Source of the DNA: Terana coerulea
Lineage: Eukaryota > Basidiomycota > Agaricomycetes > Polyporales > Phanerochaetaceae
Assembly (NCBI GenBank): GCA_024811115.1
Contig: JAKOGH010000654.1
Span: 1-64,000, forward strand
Reading direction: 5' to 3'
Length of the DNA stretch: 64,000 nucleotides
Shown: piece after piece, positions 10,254 through 22,657 of the stretch
Layout of the letters: each line of letters opens with the position of its first letter
Position numbering within the stretch: the first letter of the stretch is position 1
Program-made: the position numbers and the translations under genes
Notes under the pieces: model-generated
Databases searched by the model: none
Told to the model about the DNA's origin: nothing
The model's input: only the letters and a program-made list of their open reading frames with translations

Positions 10254-13200
10254 TTACGCGAAGGAACCAGCAGCGGCCTCAGCCTGTATGGTGAGCTCTT
10301 CCAATCCAGATATCCTACTCCGCAACAAACTATCCACCCGTTCGACGACACGGTCTACATGTTGGTACCTCCCTTTCACGGTGGAATGCGGGCCGCTGGG
10401 GTCAAAAGACGAAGCGGACGGAGAAACACTGATATGGATGGAACCAATAATGTTTGCATCGTCTTTCGGCCAGAATCGCGGTGAAGAGTAAGAGGCCAGC
10501 CCATCCACTTGGTGAAGCTGATTAATGAAGATGTTGTTAGATAGTCCATGCGAACACGCTCGTATGGCTCACCTCCGTCAAAGCTCTCTCGATGCTTGGC
10601 TCACGATGAGCCAAATCCAGCATGAGCACTTTACCGGTGTCTATGACCAGGGGTATGACACTTGCTGCGATGAGAATCGCGATGAATAACGACGCTATTG
10701 GATCAAATCCCGTCCACCCGTAGAATTGTATCAGCAGCGTAGAGATGATGACTCCGACTGAGCCAAGAGTGTCCTGGAACATGACTGAATTCAAAAATCT
10801 GCATACGGCAAGGTGAATATAATCGTACCGCCATTACATGCAAGAATACACCCCGCATGTTGTGACTGTGCCCTTCGTGAGCATGATCGTGTGCGTGCGC
10901 GTGATTGTGCAAGTTAGCCCCATGCGAGTGGCCGTGGTGATCTTCAAAGTGTGCATCGAAACCGAAACTGTAGTTTGGCGTCATGGGCGACTTCAAATCT
11001 TCGGAGGTCTATGAAGTTGAACTTGTGATTGGGTGTGGCAGTATGACCAACAACTACTCACTGGTAGTGACCCATGTTCTACGCCATCATTGCACTCTCC
11101 ATGAGCAGCGCTTTCATGGTCGTCAGGGTGGTGATTATGATCGTGACTATGGGTATGGCTGTGTGTACCGGCCGCGTGCAGTTGAGAATGTGAATGGGAT
11201 GCGTGTTCACTCTCCGTAGCTTTGGTCTCAACGTGTAAGGGGGCGTGTGGGTGCGAGTGGTCATGAGTATGATTATGGCTGTGACTATGCGGCTCGTGTT
11301 CAGACGCCGCTGGTAGGTGAGCGTGATCTGTCCCGTGAGCGTGGCCTTGGTTAATCGGGTCGATTTGAGGAGTTGCCGGCGCATGTGAGTGTCCATGCGA
11401 GTGGGAGTGGCCACCCTGCATCAAACATTAAGCATCGGTGACGCTTGGAAGAGGTCTAACCTACATGATGGTGGTGGCCGCCCATTGCAAACATGCCGAA
11501 GAGGTTCACCCCCAAGCCTAACGCACTGACGAGCAATAGCTGGCTCGTGTTCATCTCTGGTGGATTCATGCTGGCAGTATATTGAGCATGTAGTTGAGCA
11601 TAGAAAGGATGCGAGTACATACAGTCTCTCGATAGCTTCGAAGACAATGAATATTGATATGAGGATCAGGAAAACGCCGTTCGAAAATCCAGATAGAGTT
11701 TCAATACGACCATACCTCCAAGACAAGACCCGTTAGCTTTATGAGCTAAGCTATTTCGGAAACATACCCATAAGTGAAACGCTCGTTCGGTGCCCAGCGA
11801 GCCATGACGGAAGCGATCAATCCCACGCCGATCGCCATGCAGTCGAATGCCATGTGGATCGCTAGAACCTGTGAGTATGGTGAGGAATATGCTCATCCAA
11901 AAATGGTACCTACCATCGGAGATTAGTCCAAGACTATTCGTCCAAATGCCATAGAGCATTTGGACGAGCATGTAACACATGTTCAAAACGAGGAAATAGA
12001 ATATTTTCCTCGACTCGGGGTTCTCGAGTATGGACTTCAGGTACCCTCGTGCCAGTTGACTGATTGATCCGTACGGTGACTTGGTGATGACTGTACGAGC
12101 GCGGTTTGCGGTGATGCCTGAACACTAGTCAGTGTCAACCAGCAATATTGAGAAGAAAATCTCATCGACCGTAGCAAAGCGATCCTGCCACAAGCACGTC
12201 TATTACACCCAGAGTCTCTGCTCTTGGAAAGATGCTGAAGATGATAGTCGAGCCAAGGGTGACTAGATATGAGAGATTGATCTCCTGTGACGGTCCACGA
12301 GAGAGCCGTGTCGTCAAAGCAGGCGAAGCGTACAACAGCGACATCGCGGCTATGACTATCGTTCCGTATGTAAGGCTGGGCTCGGGCAAGTTCTCAACAG
12401 ACGGATGCAGTTGCTACAGCATGGGTTAGAAGTGAACGTTCATGGAGGAACCAAAACTCACCAACAACCAAGAACAAGTGTAGATAATGCTCGTCAACAT
12501 GAAGGCCCCTAGAATCGTTATAGTGTTGGTCATTGCGGTTCCCAAGTTGGGCAACATGACTCCTTGGGTATGTTCAAGTATACTAGAAGATATTGCTTCG
12601 ACTCCAATTGCGACATAACCCGGTGCGGTGTGGCGTAGGCTACCAGAGGAGGACGCAGCGTCGGAAAGGAAAGACAGAGCAAGCGCAGCGATGATTAAGA
12701 GTGTTGTGGGGCGCTACATTGAAAGTAGGTCAGGATAAGCGAATGGTCATCTGCCAAAGCCCCTGAGACGTACGGACGGGTTGCCAATTATGCCATTCAT
12801 CCAAATTGGCGAATACTGCGCAAGTATAACCACTCTAAAGCACTGAGCTTAATATTCGCTATATGAGGAGCGGAAGGGGCACACCTGGCAGTTGAGAGTC
12901 GCGTGACTGCGAAGAATAAGGCGGCGAGACGTATTGAGAGCAATAGAGCTGCAAGACCCACTACCGGCCACTGGTAGCTGACGCATTAGTAAGTCAAGAC
13001 AAGCTGTTTGTGCTATATAGCGCACCTCAATTGACTTCTTGGAAGACCATTGCCCATGATATGAGCCCCAAGCAAACCCTGCTACAGCGCCAACTCCTAG
13101 TATCCTCACCGCCGTCCACGCTATGTTCGCGTCAGATAGGGTGCTCTTTCCAAGCGTTACAGAGAGTAAGAACAGAATGTTTGTGAGGATAGTGCGTGTA

Positions 13201-13344
13201 ACCGGTGACCTACTGCAACACGAAGAGTGAGTATGCATCAACCTGTAACCTCGGCGGCACAACTAGTGGAACACACGTTTTGGTTGGGCCAGGGGTTGCC
13301 TCCAAGATGACCTTGCTCCGCGTTCTAGGATCTACCACATTCAT
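10254..13344 (-). CDS. MSC2: Msc2-type zinc transporter (cation diffusion facilitator)
   Basis: The product is a multi-membrane CDF transporter of the Msc2/ZnT5 type, which in yeast moves zinc into the early secretory pathway. The N-terminal half carries several hydrophobic segments. The CDF core follows: LYGIWTNSLGLISD, a first HxxxD site (HMAFD), WAPNERFTYG, YGRIETLSGFSNG, then a very His-rich loop (about 10840-11420) and a second HxxxD site (HVMAD, split by an intron). The C-terminus, SSYSSPRFWPKD to RISGLEELTIQAE, is the cytosolic CDF domain. The start ATG at 13344 precedes a plausible short exon. I did not resolve every intron, and the N-terminal exons near 12700-12900 are the least sure. 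Both HxxxD metal sites are complete, so an active transporter is likely. Confidence 0.9.
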
Positions 13345-13630
13345 GCCAGCGTGCGTATCGCGAACGTAAATCACTTGAGAGGATGTAAATGGGGCTGGAG
13401 TGAATGTGAGGCCAACCGGTCAAGGCTCTCTCTCCCGCTGGCCATCACACCGACCCCCGATCGCGCATTGCCGAGACGCTTCGAGACAAACAGGCTCAAA
13501 CTAGCTCAAACATGCCCGACAAGATATATTTCCAGAACGTGTCGAGAGTGATACACAGCGGAGGGGATGGTAAAGAAAGCAACGATCCAGACGTGCGTAC
13601 AAGTACACCCTACCAGTACCGAACAGAAAC

Positions 13631-16600
13631 TCAAGCATTCATACCTGTCTGGAACGGATTAAAGAAACTCTGCCAAGATGCCTGAGGGTCAGCCTGCATC
13701 GTGGTATCTGTAGGGGAGTGTGAGGGTATGTAAGGGGCACCAGCGACGGGTGACATCTGCTCATAATGCGAATACTGCATCGGAGATTGCATGATCACAG
13801 ACGCTGAGTTCATACGGTGGTACTCAGCATCCGGCGACCATTGGCTCGAGCTTGCGGCGTAGTAATTTGGGTACTCTTCCACTTGTTGTGGATGGTAATT
13901 CTGCCAGTGCGTCATTGAAGGGCTGCTATGGCTGTTATGCTCGTGCATATGGCTATGCTGGCCAGCATAGGGTTGCACAGGAGAGCCATTCGGCGGACTG
14001 GGCGTTTGCTGCAGCTGCGCCGCGTCTTGTGGGGAGTTGGGCGTCGATGGAGACTTTCTCGTCACCAGTCTTGTCTTTCCCCCGAGTGCAGCAAACCCCT
14101 CGTCCTCTTCCTTGACGATGGTTGAGTCTTCCGGGGTCATTCGTGACACGGCAGGCGCATGAGCATTGGTAGCTGCAACGGCTCTGGTCTTCAACTTGTG
14201 CAGGACGGGCTGAAGGGCATCGTCAAGTATTGCAAAACTATGATAGATTATGTCGCGCACCAAAACTTTCAATGCCCTGTCGGTTTCAGTCACCGATTCA
14301 AACAACAGATAAGCTGACTCCAAATTCATCAGCGCGGACCTCGCAAACGGCACTCCTGGGCATTTCGCTGCAATTGAACCAAGAACAATCTGAATTCGAA
14401 AGACCTTCAGCGCAACCGTCATGGTACCGTGTAAGAAGAGCACTTACAGCACAGGAAAAGACATGAGTGAACAAGAACCACAAGCGCTCCGTAAGCCGTG
14501 GATGTTGCGAATGCAGGCTCTTGACGAGGCCGACGAAGGTGCAAGCACTGGTGTACGCTGCAAGGACAGAGGGAGCGAATCTACTACCGAGGGGTCCTCC
14601 GGACTATCTTCGATTGCTCGTGCGAAGAAGCCACGATGTAGATAGAAGATTGCTGTTGTAGATGTTCAGCCCTTCCGCACCGGCACAAAGCTGGCAAACG
14701 AAACTGACATATTTCCCTAATTGCGAAGACGGTGTGGCGTTGCATTGTCAATTCGATGGAGGGTGGTACGAGCTCCATCATCTTTGCGCCACCAAAACCG
14801 GGTACTCTCAGTGACGGTGGGATAGGGAAGCCTCTGACCTTCCTGTCCAAGTCCTGGATGGTCTTGTAGGTTGGCGTTCTAGCCCCGAAGGCCTGTTCGT
14901 GAACGACGTTCAAGCAACGAGAGGCAAACCTATGCTTCCAGGCGCAGTCTATATTTGGCGAGCCAGACCTCCGTAAGCAAGCTCCTGTGGAGTAGAGTAT
15001 GCGATAGAGGACGTACAAGACATCTCGACTTCTTCGCTCGACTCTGCGGACGGTTGAGGGTCGGGTTCAGGCATCTGACAGTCGATGAAGGCGTTGGAGA
15101 ACGAGGGTGGTCTACCGAACGTCAAGCTCTGTCGTTGACGATGTCAGTCACTGGAGAGGTTCATTACAGGATATGGAGAATATGTTTCTTACCTGCCATG
15201 AATCATACGTGTAAGCCTCCCAGAGTAGCGACCGCCGTTGGTAGGATTCCTCTGGGCTGAGATTCCATTTACCACCGTCTCTATCTGCAGATACCGCCAT
15301 TAACCACTGTGCCAGTGTATTCACTTGGAAGGCACTTACGCAAGCCGAGCTGGAGAAAAGCGGTAGATCAGGACGAGGTACAAGGGGTTGAAAAGGGGGC
15401 ACACTGACGCTCTGGGTGAGCTTGACGACAAGGCCCATCAGTGCCCACCGAGGGCCGTCTCGGAAAGACATGAACATGAAGTGGCACATAAGGAGCTGTG
15501 CACGTGCGGTGAGTAAGACTCCGTGGACGTCGGGGGACATAATCCAAGACACCTACTAGCGCTTGAATGGCTGGAATCGAGCCATGTTCAAGTATTGAAT
15601 CCACTGACAGTGCTGCCCGAGCAAGCTGGTAATACTGCGTCGCCTCCACCGAAAGGTACGGCTTGTCGAGGTCAAACAGAGTCCCGAGCGCGAGGACCAT
15701 GTACACCACCGCGAGACGGTGAGAATCAGCTGGATCTTGATCTGAGAGTGGCTGCTGATCGTAGATACGCGAGAGAACGGTGGTATAAAAGGCCTGCTCG
15801 GGAATCGGGGTATACCTGCAATTCCAAGTTCATTCACACCAACCTCCACAGAACTGAAAGGACCACACGCACATCCATCCACAATGCCTGTAGTATGTGG
15901 TTGATAGCTGCCTCGCCGTCGTCTGCGAGGGCAGGGACGCCAGCAGCAACTGTCGCACATTTAGCTTGGTCTGGGTTGTTGCGAAGGGGAACGCATGGCC
16001 CAGCCAGGGTACGTCGTTCGGCATGTTAATTTCTGCATTCTCGGACTCATCGTCCCCGCCTTCTTCGTTCTACGTGCGAAAGGATTAGCGGGAGAACACT
16101 GTACACCCAGCAAGAAGCCCACCTGCAGAAGATACTGTTGACCGGCATGTCAATAACGGGTGACCGTGTCAGAGGTCCGCACGACTTACCCATGCATTTG
16201 CCGTAGTGCCGTAGAATTTCGTGCGGCCATAGTCCGATATGGATCTGCCACTACGTCAGCAGCTTCTTCAGGAACAGGATACTTAAGACCAACGTACAAT
16301 GAACCGACAGCGTCAATAGCCTCTGCCGTCTCTGTCTCTGCATCTTTCGGTGCTTCCGGTGCCTCCCGTTCCAACGGACGCTTAATTTGCAGCAGGTCTT
16401 GACTAAGCAGCGGATGTGGCTCATGAGTGCGGTGAGCATGAGCCTCTTCAAGTGCTTTCTCTAGCTCCCGCACGCGATTAGCTAGCAGTTGGATCTTCTC
16501 ATGAAGGACTTCTGTATTGGCTAATACGAATCTAGATCCACAAAAGGTAAGAACGCATTACGCCGGCGGTGGATGATGCATACCTGTTGCCTTTGCCCGT

Positions 16601-16934
16601 GGTCAGTGATCCTGTGGTGGTTTCGTCGTCAACAGCCGCTAACCTGGTATTGGGATGAGACCGCACCTTCCGGGCAGATAGCGCCACAACCTTTCTTTAC
16701 GCAACTTGCACAAGGGAATGTCCGCGAGCATCTGAGGGCGAGTTGAAACCGCGAGTTATGTCACGGACCACGACAAGGACGGACCTTAGTTTAAGCCTTC
16801 GGGGGTCGTTAGTCCAAGACCTCGGCACAGCCAATCGCAGCTCGAACTCACCTGCGACATTCGGCGCATGAAAGCGGCGCACCCCGTTTCTTATTCCTCT
16901 CATGACCCCCATTAGAACTTGCAGAAGCCATCAT
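13631..16934 (-). CDS. Zn2Cys6 transcription factor, paralogue A
   Basis: A fungal binuclear zinc-cluster regulator. Exon 1 (16852-16934) ends within CAECRR; a 12-nt exon (16785-16796) supplies LKLR; the next exon starts at 16731 with CSRTFPCASCVKKGCGAIC. Together they give the cysteines of a Zn2Cys6 domain (C23, C26, C33, C39, C42, C51). A short coiled coil follows (ELEKALEEAH), then a fungal-specific transcription factor domain with LARAALSVDSI and RKVRGFPIPP. The tail is rich in S, P, Q and H and ends FFNPFQTGMNA. The gene is clearly paralogous to the plus-strand gene at 25831-29303, sharing zinc cluster, LLSQDLLQIK, the regulatory domain and the LGG(K/R)TRLV stretch. Target genes cannot be told from sequence. 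Confidence 0.88.
16785..16796 (-). other. 12-nt microexon inside the zinc cluster of paralogue A
   Basis: The 12 nt GCTTAAACTAAG are flanked by an AG acceptor (intron 16797-16851, 55 nt, containing CTAAC) and a GT donor (intron 16732-16784, 53 nt, containing TAACT). Joined in phase 2 on both sides they encode the end of one Arg, LKL and the start of the next Arg. This restores the CRRLKLRC block that the paralogue encodes without this second intron. Confidence 0.85.
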
Positions 16935-17298
16935 CAACAATAGTCTGCTGCTGCAGTATACGATGGAGGAGGTCTTAGCTGGGAGCGCTGCGACTAACGC
17001 CCTTAACAACGATGTCTTTTTGCGACAGCATGCTGTATTCGGCTGCTGGATCACTTCCCATGGCCGGCCCATCGGGAAATGGAGGGCGATGTCTCTTCGT
17101 TCGCAGTGCTGTGCACCAAAGTTCAATGGGCGGATCCATGTGTCATACACTGTCGCGACGGGATCCTAGGGACGTGATAAGATACAAAAACGATGCTGGC
17201 GGTCCTGAAAATGCTGTACATAATCCACAAAGAGACAAGGTAAACGAAAATATTACAGGAAGAGTATGCTAACAAAACAAGTCTCCGGGTCATAAAGC

Positions 17299-18783
17299 TC
17301 ATGCAAGGGTAGAATTCTCCAATCTTGTAACCAGTTCCTCCGAAGGCAGGACCTTCCGTACCTGCTGCGGCGAATCCGTAACAGGGAACGTCGACATGTC
17401 CTGACCGATGACCACAACACCTGCGGCAGGCAGTTCCGAGCTAGGACTGACGGGTTCTGTCATGGAATCGACTGAGGACGAGTCTGAGCCGTTGAACATA
17501 GGCTCTTGCTGGCGGTGAAGGGGTTCTGGATGAACGCTCGAGGACGTCGACGAGACACTCGCGCGAGAGCCGAAGAAGCCGCCAAGCTTGCGAGGGACTG
17601 GCGGTGCACTGGTGGATGCGGGGGCGGTGACGACTGGTAAGGCCGGTGAGGACGTCGGGGTGCTAGCATTCGACGGGGAACTCCAGAGCTTGAATCCCCA
17701 TCGAGAAGAGATGGACGCATTTCGTGATGGGTGCTCTTCGGTGTTGCTTGAGGGAGGCGCAGATCGCGCATTTCCTCCGCCATAAGGCTGCATTCCAATG
17801 CTGTTCTCCGAAATGAAGGTACGCAAAGCCCGTACACAGGTTTCCGAAGCTTCCTGGGCTTCACGGGCCTCGCTCAGCTCGTGTCTAGTTTCCTCTAGCT
17901 GCTCCTTGAAGGTTTGAAGCTCCTTCCGCATCTCGTCCAGTTCAGTCGCGTCCTCGGTGGGCGGCAACTCGGGGGTGAGGGGGACCCGTCCAAAGAAGCC
18001 GGAAAGTCGCCTGTTGCCGCTGTTGGAAGCGGCGGCTGGCCCACCAGATGCTGAAGCTGTTCGAACTGCGAGTTCGCAGGAGGGCTAATAGCCCACTGAG
18101 GATTGTCCCCTTGATAGCTGCCCGGCGCCGACACAGACGAGATGCGTCGGTGGACACCCGCCTTATTGGTAGGCGAGCCGGTGAGTGGGATGAAAGAGCT
18201 CCGGCGGGAGGTAGGCGGTCCGTTCAAAGCGGAGGCTCCTGGTCGCGATAGATCCAGACTCATGTTGGATATATGGCTCATGCGTCTGCTTTCCGTTTGC
18301 AACCTCATAAGTGCTCGTCTGTTCATACCATCTGTTCAGTCTATTGTCTTGGTATCTGAGCCACACAAGAACACACCTGCTATCCTCCAGCTTGCCGCGA
18401 AGCATAGTCACTGCGTCCTGCTCCTCCTGACTCTTCGCAACCGCCGCTGCAAGCTCATCTTCCAGTCGCAAGCACTTCTCCGAGACATGGCGCAGGGCAT
18501 CGTTTTGGCCTGCCTCTCGGTTCTCTGTTTCGCTAAGCTGCGCGCGAAGGCCGTCACGTTCTCTCTCGACTTCGTCGAGGGAGAAGCGTAGCTGCGTCAC
18601 AAGTGATGCTAGGACTGATGCATCCAGGGACTGTGGGCGGGTCAAGGAGAAGTTCGCGTCGGCGGGTGATGCTGGTAGCGATTCGTTCTCGAGCTGATGC
18701 TCGAGTTCGAGGGTAAGGTCTATGGAGTTTCGTCGTGGATAGTCGTGTGCGAATTGCGAATCGTTGTGGTCGTGAAGAGACAT
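17299..18783 (-). CDS. Coiled-coil protein of unknown function
   Basis: I do not recognise a named family. The N-terminus (MSLHDHNDSQFAHDYPRRNS) leads into a long predicted coiled coil: LVTQLRFSLDEVERERDGLR, then LRLEDELAAAVAKSQEEQDA. A clear intron (18319-18376, 58 nt) joins KLEDSR to RALMRLQTESRRMS. A second coiled coil (ELDEMRKELQTFKEQLEETR) lies near 17830-17950, and a Ser/Pro-rich low-complexity tail ends at 17299. The reading frame changes between about 17980 and 18090. A 77-nt GT-AG intron could explain it, but that stretch looks coding, so a 1-nt frame slip is as likely. The layout suggests a cytoskeletal or scaffold protein; this is inference. Confidence 0.75.
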
Positions 18784-19400
18784 CGTGTATAAAGCGAGAG
18801 GCTGAAGGTGGGAAGAAACCGTTGTAGTTGAGAAGAATGTTCACTGGTATGGAATTTCAACTTGAAAGCGTGGTTGGATGAAACGGGTGGAACTTGGCGT
18901 CGCCACGAATGGCTATACGGAGGAGAAACGGCAGGTCCAGACGATTGTTCGTCCTCCTGACAATCCAAGGGCAATCGACACGAAAGAGTGGATGGTGTTG
19001 GAGGACAAGAGACGAAAGGTTGGACGTTCCACATCGAGCTCGCTAAACAGGCTATGTTCTTGAGACACCGTACTTTCGCTCCCCGATCCCACGTGGGACT
19101 ACGGTCACTACGCTTTCTTGCCCACAACCCATTGCCGTTGGATCCACAATCAACATGCCAACGTATTTGAGATGGGATTTTGGCCACGTCCATAAAATTC
19201 ACTACGATCGCACACAACACATAGCAACTGACATCTACGAGATCTAAATCAGACGGTAGTCAGTCGTCACAAGAAGTGTCTACAATACTTCAGTTCGTAA
19301 ATCGTACACCGATGCGGCTCAGTGCCTGGCATCCTATTCATATGTTTTTACAGTTCCTGGATATATCTGAATCAAAAGGGTAAAGGGACATGCCTCGCTG
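18784..19400. other. Intergenic spacer
   Basis: This lies between the start of the coiled-coil gene (transcribed leftwards) and the stop codon of the SMR gene. Open frames here are short and carry no domain. It should contain the coiled-coil gene promoter, with pyrimidine-rich stretches on the minus strand near its start, and the SMR gene 3' region. Confidence 0.55.
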
Positions 19401-22300
19401 TCATGCATGCGTTAGGGGGTCAACACATATGACGCCGTCACGTTCACTCCAGGGGTATCCCCACAAGTGCAGCCACTCTCGAATGCCAGCAGCAAGCCGC
19501 GCTCGTGATGCCCCACGAGCGACATCCTGGGTCCCTGTGTGTTTTTCTTCGCCCACGATCAGGTAGGCTGTCACCGCATTTCAACACCAAACGGCTGTCT
19601 ATGGAGTTGGAGGACTCACCTAAACCATAGAAATGCTCTCGCTCCAACTGTGCCAACCAGTGAGACAGGATATAGCGAATGAACATGAAACGCTTACGGC
19701 CAATAGAAATTCCTCGACCACCTCCGAAGCCTCGGTGGAGTGCAATCCATGCAAGTCGAGCATGACCTCCGTCCGTTCCTCCGGCGTGAGCTTTTGCCGT
19801 CTCCCACAGTCTGACTGGCAATTCCCAAGCACACCCCAAGGCCAGCTCCGGAGAGCCTGCCTTTGGCTGTGCGATCGCCGTAGTCGTCAGACCACATCGA
19901 ATCCCTCGCTCTGACGGCCTCTTCGGCAAGTTTAGCCCGCTCCCTGACGAGTCTCCCAGCGGCCTGTGCCATCTCCGCGCTCATCTTCGCGTTGAGGTCG
20001 TGGCCTTCACGACTGAAGCGTTTGGCCGCTGCGCCATCACCCTTCTTCCACGCCTCGGCGGCTCGCACTAGGCAAGCATTCCTAGCCGAGCCGAGCTGAT
20101 GCGCCCTCGACCTATACGCCATGTACAGACTGTTGACGGACTCGCCAGTCAAAAGAGTGGGCAAGAGCGTCGGCATGCGGAGTTTGATCCTGGGAGATGG
20201 CCTTGGTGCCACTACAGAGACTTTGTTCTGCAGAGGTTCGGACGTGCCGTTACCGGTGTCTCGCCGAACTGCCGCCGCCGGAGCGTCCTTCGGTAGCTGG
20301 GGTACAGAATTTGACGAACTAGCTGCGTGGTTTATAGGTGGAGCTTTCTTGACCGCGGCAGCGAAACCTTGAGTGTGCTGGGTCTTGGGAAGCAATGTCA
20401 GCATGTCCGCCCCGTCTGCCTTTAGACGGAGCATTCGCAGTGAGGTTGAGCGCCGGGAACTCCTCAGTCGGAGGATTGTGATTACTCTCCCCTGCGCTGG
20501 CGTTCAGATCCGTCCGTGCCATGGCTTGAGACAGTCCGGAGACGTCGATATCCTTGGGTAAATGATGCAAAAACTCGCAGTTTTCGCCCTTCGCACATGT
20601 ACCACGGAGCCAGAAGCGACATAGGGCACGCTCCAAGTCGTGGCTGAAGGCCATCGGTGAGTATAGAAAGCGAGCTATGCATGTTTGACTATACTAACCT
20701 GAATCGACAATCCGCGCGAAGGCACTCGCCAGCTAAGAAGTATCTGCAGACACGGTTACCGCCAGTAGGGGGTCGGCCATTGAACCGATTGCCGTGGAAT
20801 CCTGGACCGTTCATATTGTGATACCCAGCCCGTCCACCGCGGAAATGGCCACCATATCCACCATCTCTAGAAATGAGCATGACCCGGTTACCGGCTGAAT
20901 GCATACGCGGTGGAGGGGGGCGGGACGTTGGCTGCATGGTGGGTAGCAATCTGACGGTCCACAAGCCAGGACATCGCACGGTCGAAATCGTAGCCGTTGC
21001 TAGTGAGTGCCTCTTCCAGCTCGGAAGGTGCAAGCGTAGAGCCGAAGACCATACTGAGGACGTCGAGCGGAGTCATGCCGTCCGCCATCATGCCGTGGTA
21101 GTCCTGCTCGAACCCTTGGTCTTCCTCAGTCATCTCAAGCAGCTGCGAGCTAAATGATTGCAGATGCGGGTCGTCGGTCATATACATGTTATACCGCGCG
21201 TCATCCGTCGACGCAGACAATGAGGAGTTCGACAGTGGCGAGTTGTGCCAAGGAGGGTTAGCATCGATCTCACTTGACAGGAAGGACCGCGGTAGGGGCT
21301 TCTGGCCGAACGGGTCGAAGGGATCTTCGTCGTCCTCATCTTCGTCAGGTCGGAGGGAAAGACGTAACGAGCTTGGTGTCCCAGACCTGGGGAGCAAAGC
21401 GCTGTCTGGAGTCAATGGTGCGGCAATGGCAAGTTTAGAGGTGGGTCGCTGCGGGTTGTGGGCCCACATGTCAGGTGAAGGAGTTTCGGCTCTTAGAGAA
21501 GCCAAAGAGCCAGGATTAGAGGAAGCAGCGGACAGAGGTCGTTGAATAGGCTTGAACTCGTGTGCTTTAGCGTTCAATATACGAGGTGAGGATAACGGAG
21601 AGGCCGGAAGACTAGCGGTGAACTGAGCTGGGGCAAAGACGGGAGAAAGGGCAGGAGATTCACTCCTTGCGTTCATGTATGAAGTTGGCTGCTGGATAGA
21701 GCCGCCGAGACCAAGGGGCGACATAAGCGGGGTGTGTGGGCGACGAAAGACCATGGAAAGCGGGGAGCCAGGCGCGGACGAGGGCGTGTCCGGGCGAGCT
21801 ATAACTCGATTAGAGTGGGTAGATGCTCTCGAAGAGGGCCGAGAAATCGGGCGTCTAGTGGGAGTGAGGAACAGGAATGGGACATTATCCACGTCGTCGC
21901 GATGACGATGCATGAGGTCGAGAACATGTCCTGAGAGCTGAAGGAATGGTCCATGAGCAAGGGTAAGACAATAAGTACGTCAACCACACACCTCCTCTTC
22001 GTCAATGGAAGGCCCAAAGGTATCTTTCAGCAGATTCTTGAGTTCCTCCTCTCGCTCGGCATCGAGCAATGAAGCAACTCTGGCGACTAGCGTTGTTGAG
22101 ACTCGGTTAAAGTCCTCATCATTGCCGCTTTCCTCGTCGTAATTGTCGAGAGGCCGGTATTGGCGAGCGATGGCAGTGAGCTGGGCTCGAGTGTGAGGGA
22201 ACCTAGGGGGTGCTGAGAGCTCCTGGTGGTAAAGGGATGCATGGGAATCGGGACGAGCTATGGGGTCAAATGGAACGGAAATAGTGGGAGGTGCGATCAT
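19401..22300 (-). CDS. CUE / CCCH zinc finger / DUF1771 / SMR domain protein
   Basis: A multi-domain RNA-linked protein. In order it has a helical N-terminus (RVASLLDAEREEELKNLLKD), a long Ser/Pro-rich linker, and a CUE-like ubiquitin-binding helix set (LAPSELEEALTSNGYDFDRA). Two CCCH fingers follow (CRYFLAGECLRADCRF-SH and CRFWLRGTCAKGENCEFLH), then DUF1771 (YRSRAHQLGSARNACLVRAA) and a C-terminal SMR domain (LDLHGLHSTEASEVVEEFL, YLIVGEEKHTG, WGYPWSERDGVICVD). The last exons join in phase around two short introns, one isolating a 28-nt exon (LEREHFYGL). CUE plus SMR is also found in yeast Cue2, the No-Go decay endonuclease. A role in mRNA surveillance is inferred from that; CCCH fingers would add RNA binding. 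The start is the ATG at 22300. Confidence 0.88.
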
Positions 22301-22657
22301 GGTGTGGGCTGACCGGCATATGCAGTATCCAAGTGAATGATTACGGCTTGCAAAATGGTCTAGGGGCAAGAACTCAGAGGATGGTTCTTGTTCGTTGTTG
22401 AGGAACGAGTTGCACGGTCCAGCCGGTATGACCTCCGGCGCCTGTAAATAGGCGCCTTTGTTTACTTCCGCATCATCACAGTGATACACGTGCGTAATCC
22501 GTTCATGAGCTCACACAAATGCAATCTCACTCAAGGCAATCTCATAGAACCAGCGGGGAGCAAGCATGCTCGTATGGTATTGCAATGTTGTATGGGATAC
22601 AAGTCAATCTACGGATACAGAATACCAGACCTGAGGAAATAAATCCAGTTATGATGG
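22301..22657. other. Intergenic spacer between SMR and Tsr4 genes
   Basis: It separates the SMR gene start (22300, minus) from the Tsr4 stop (22658, minus). I see no gene or structured element; it presumably holds the SMR promoter and the Tsr4 terminator. Confidence 0.5.
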
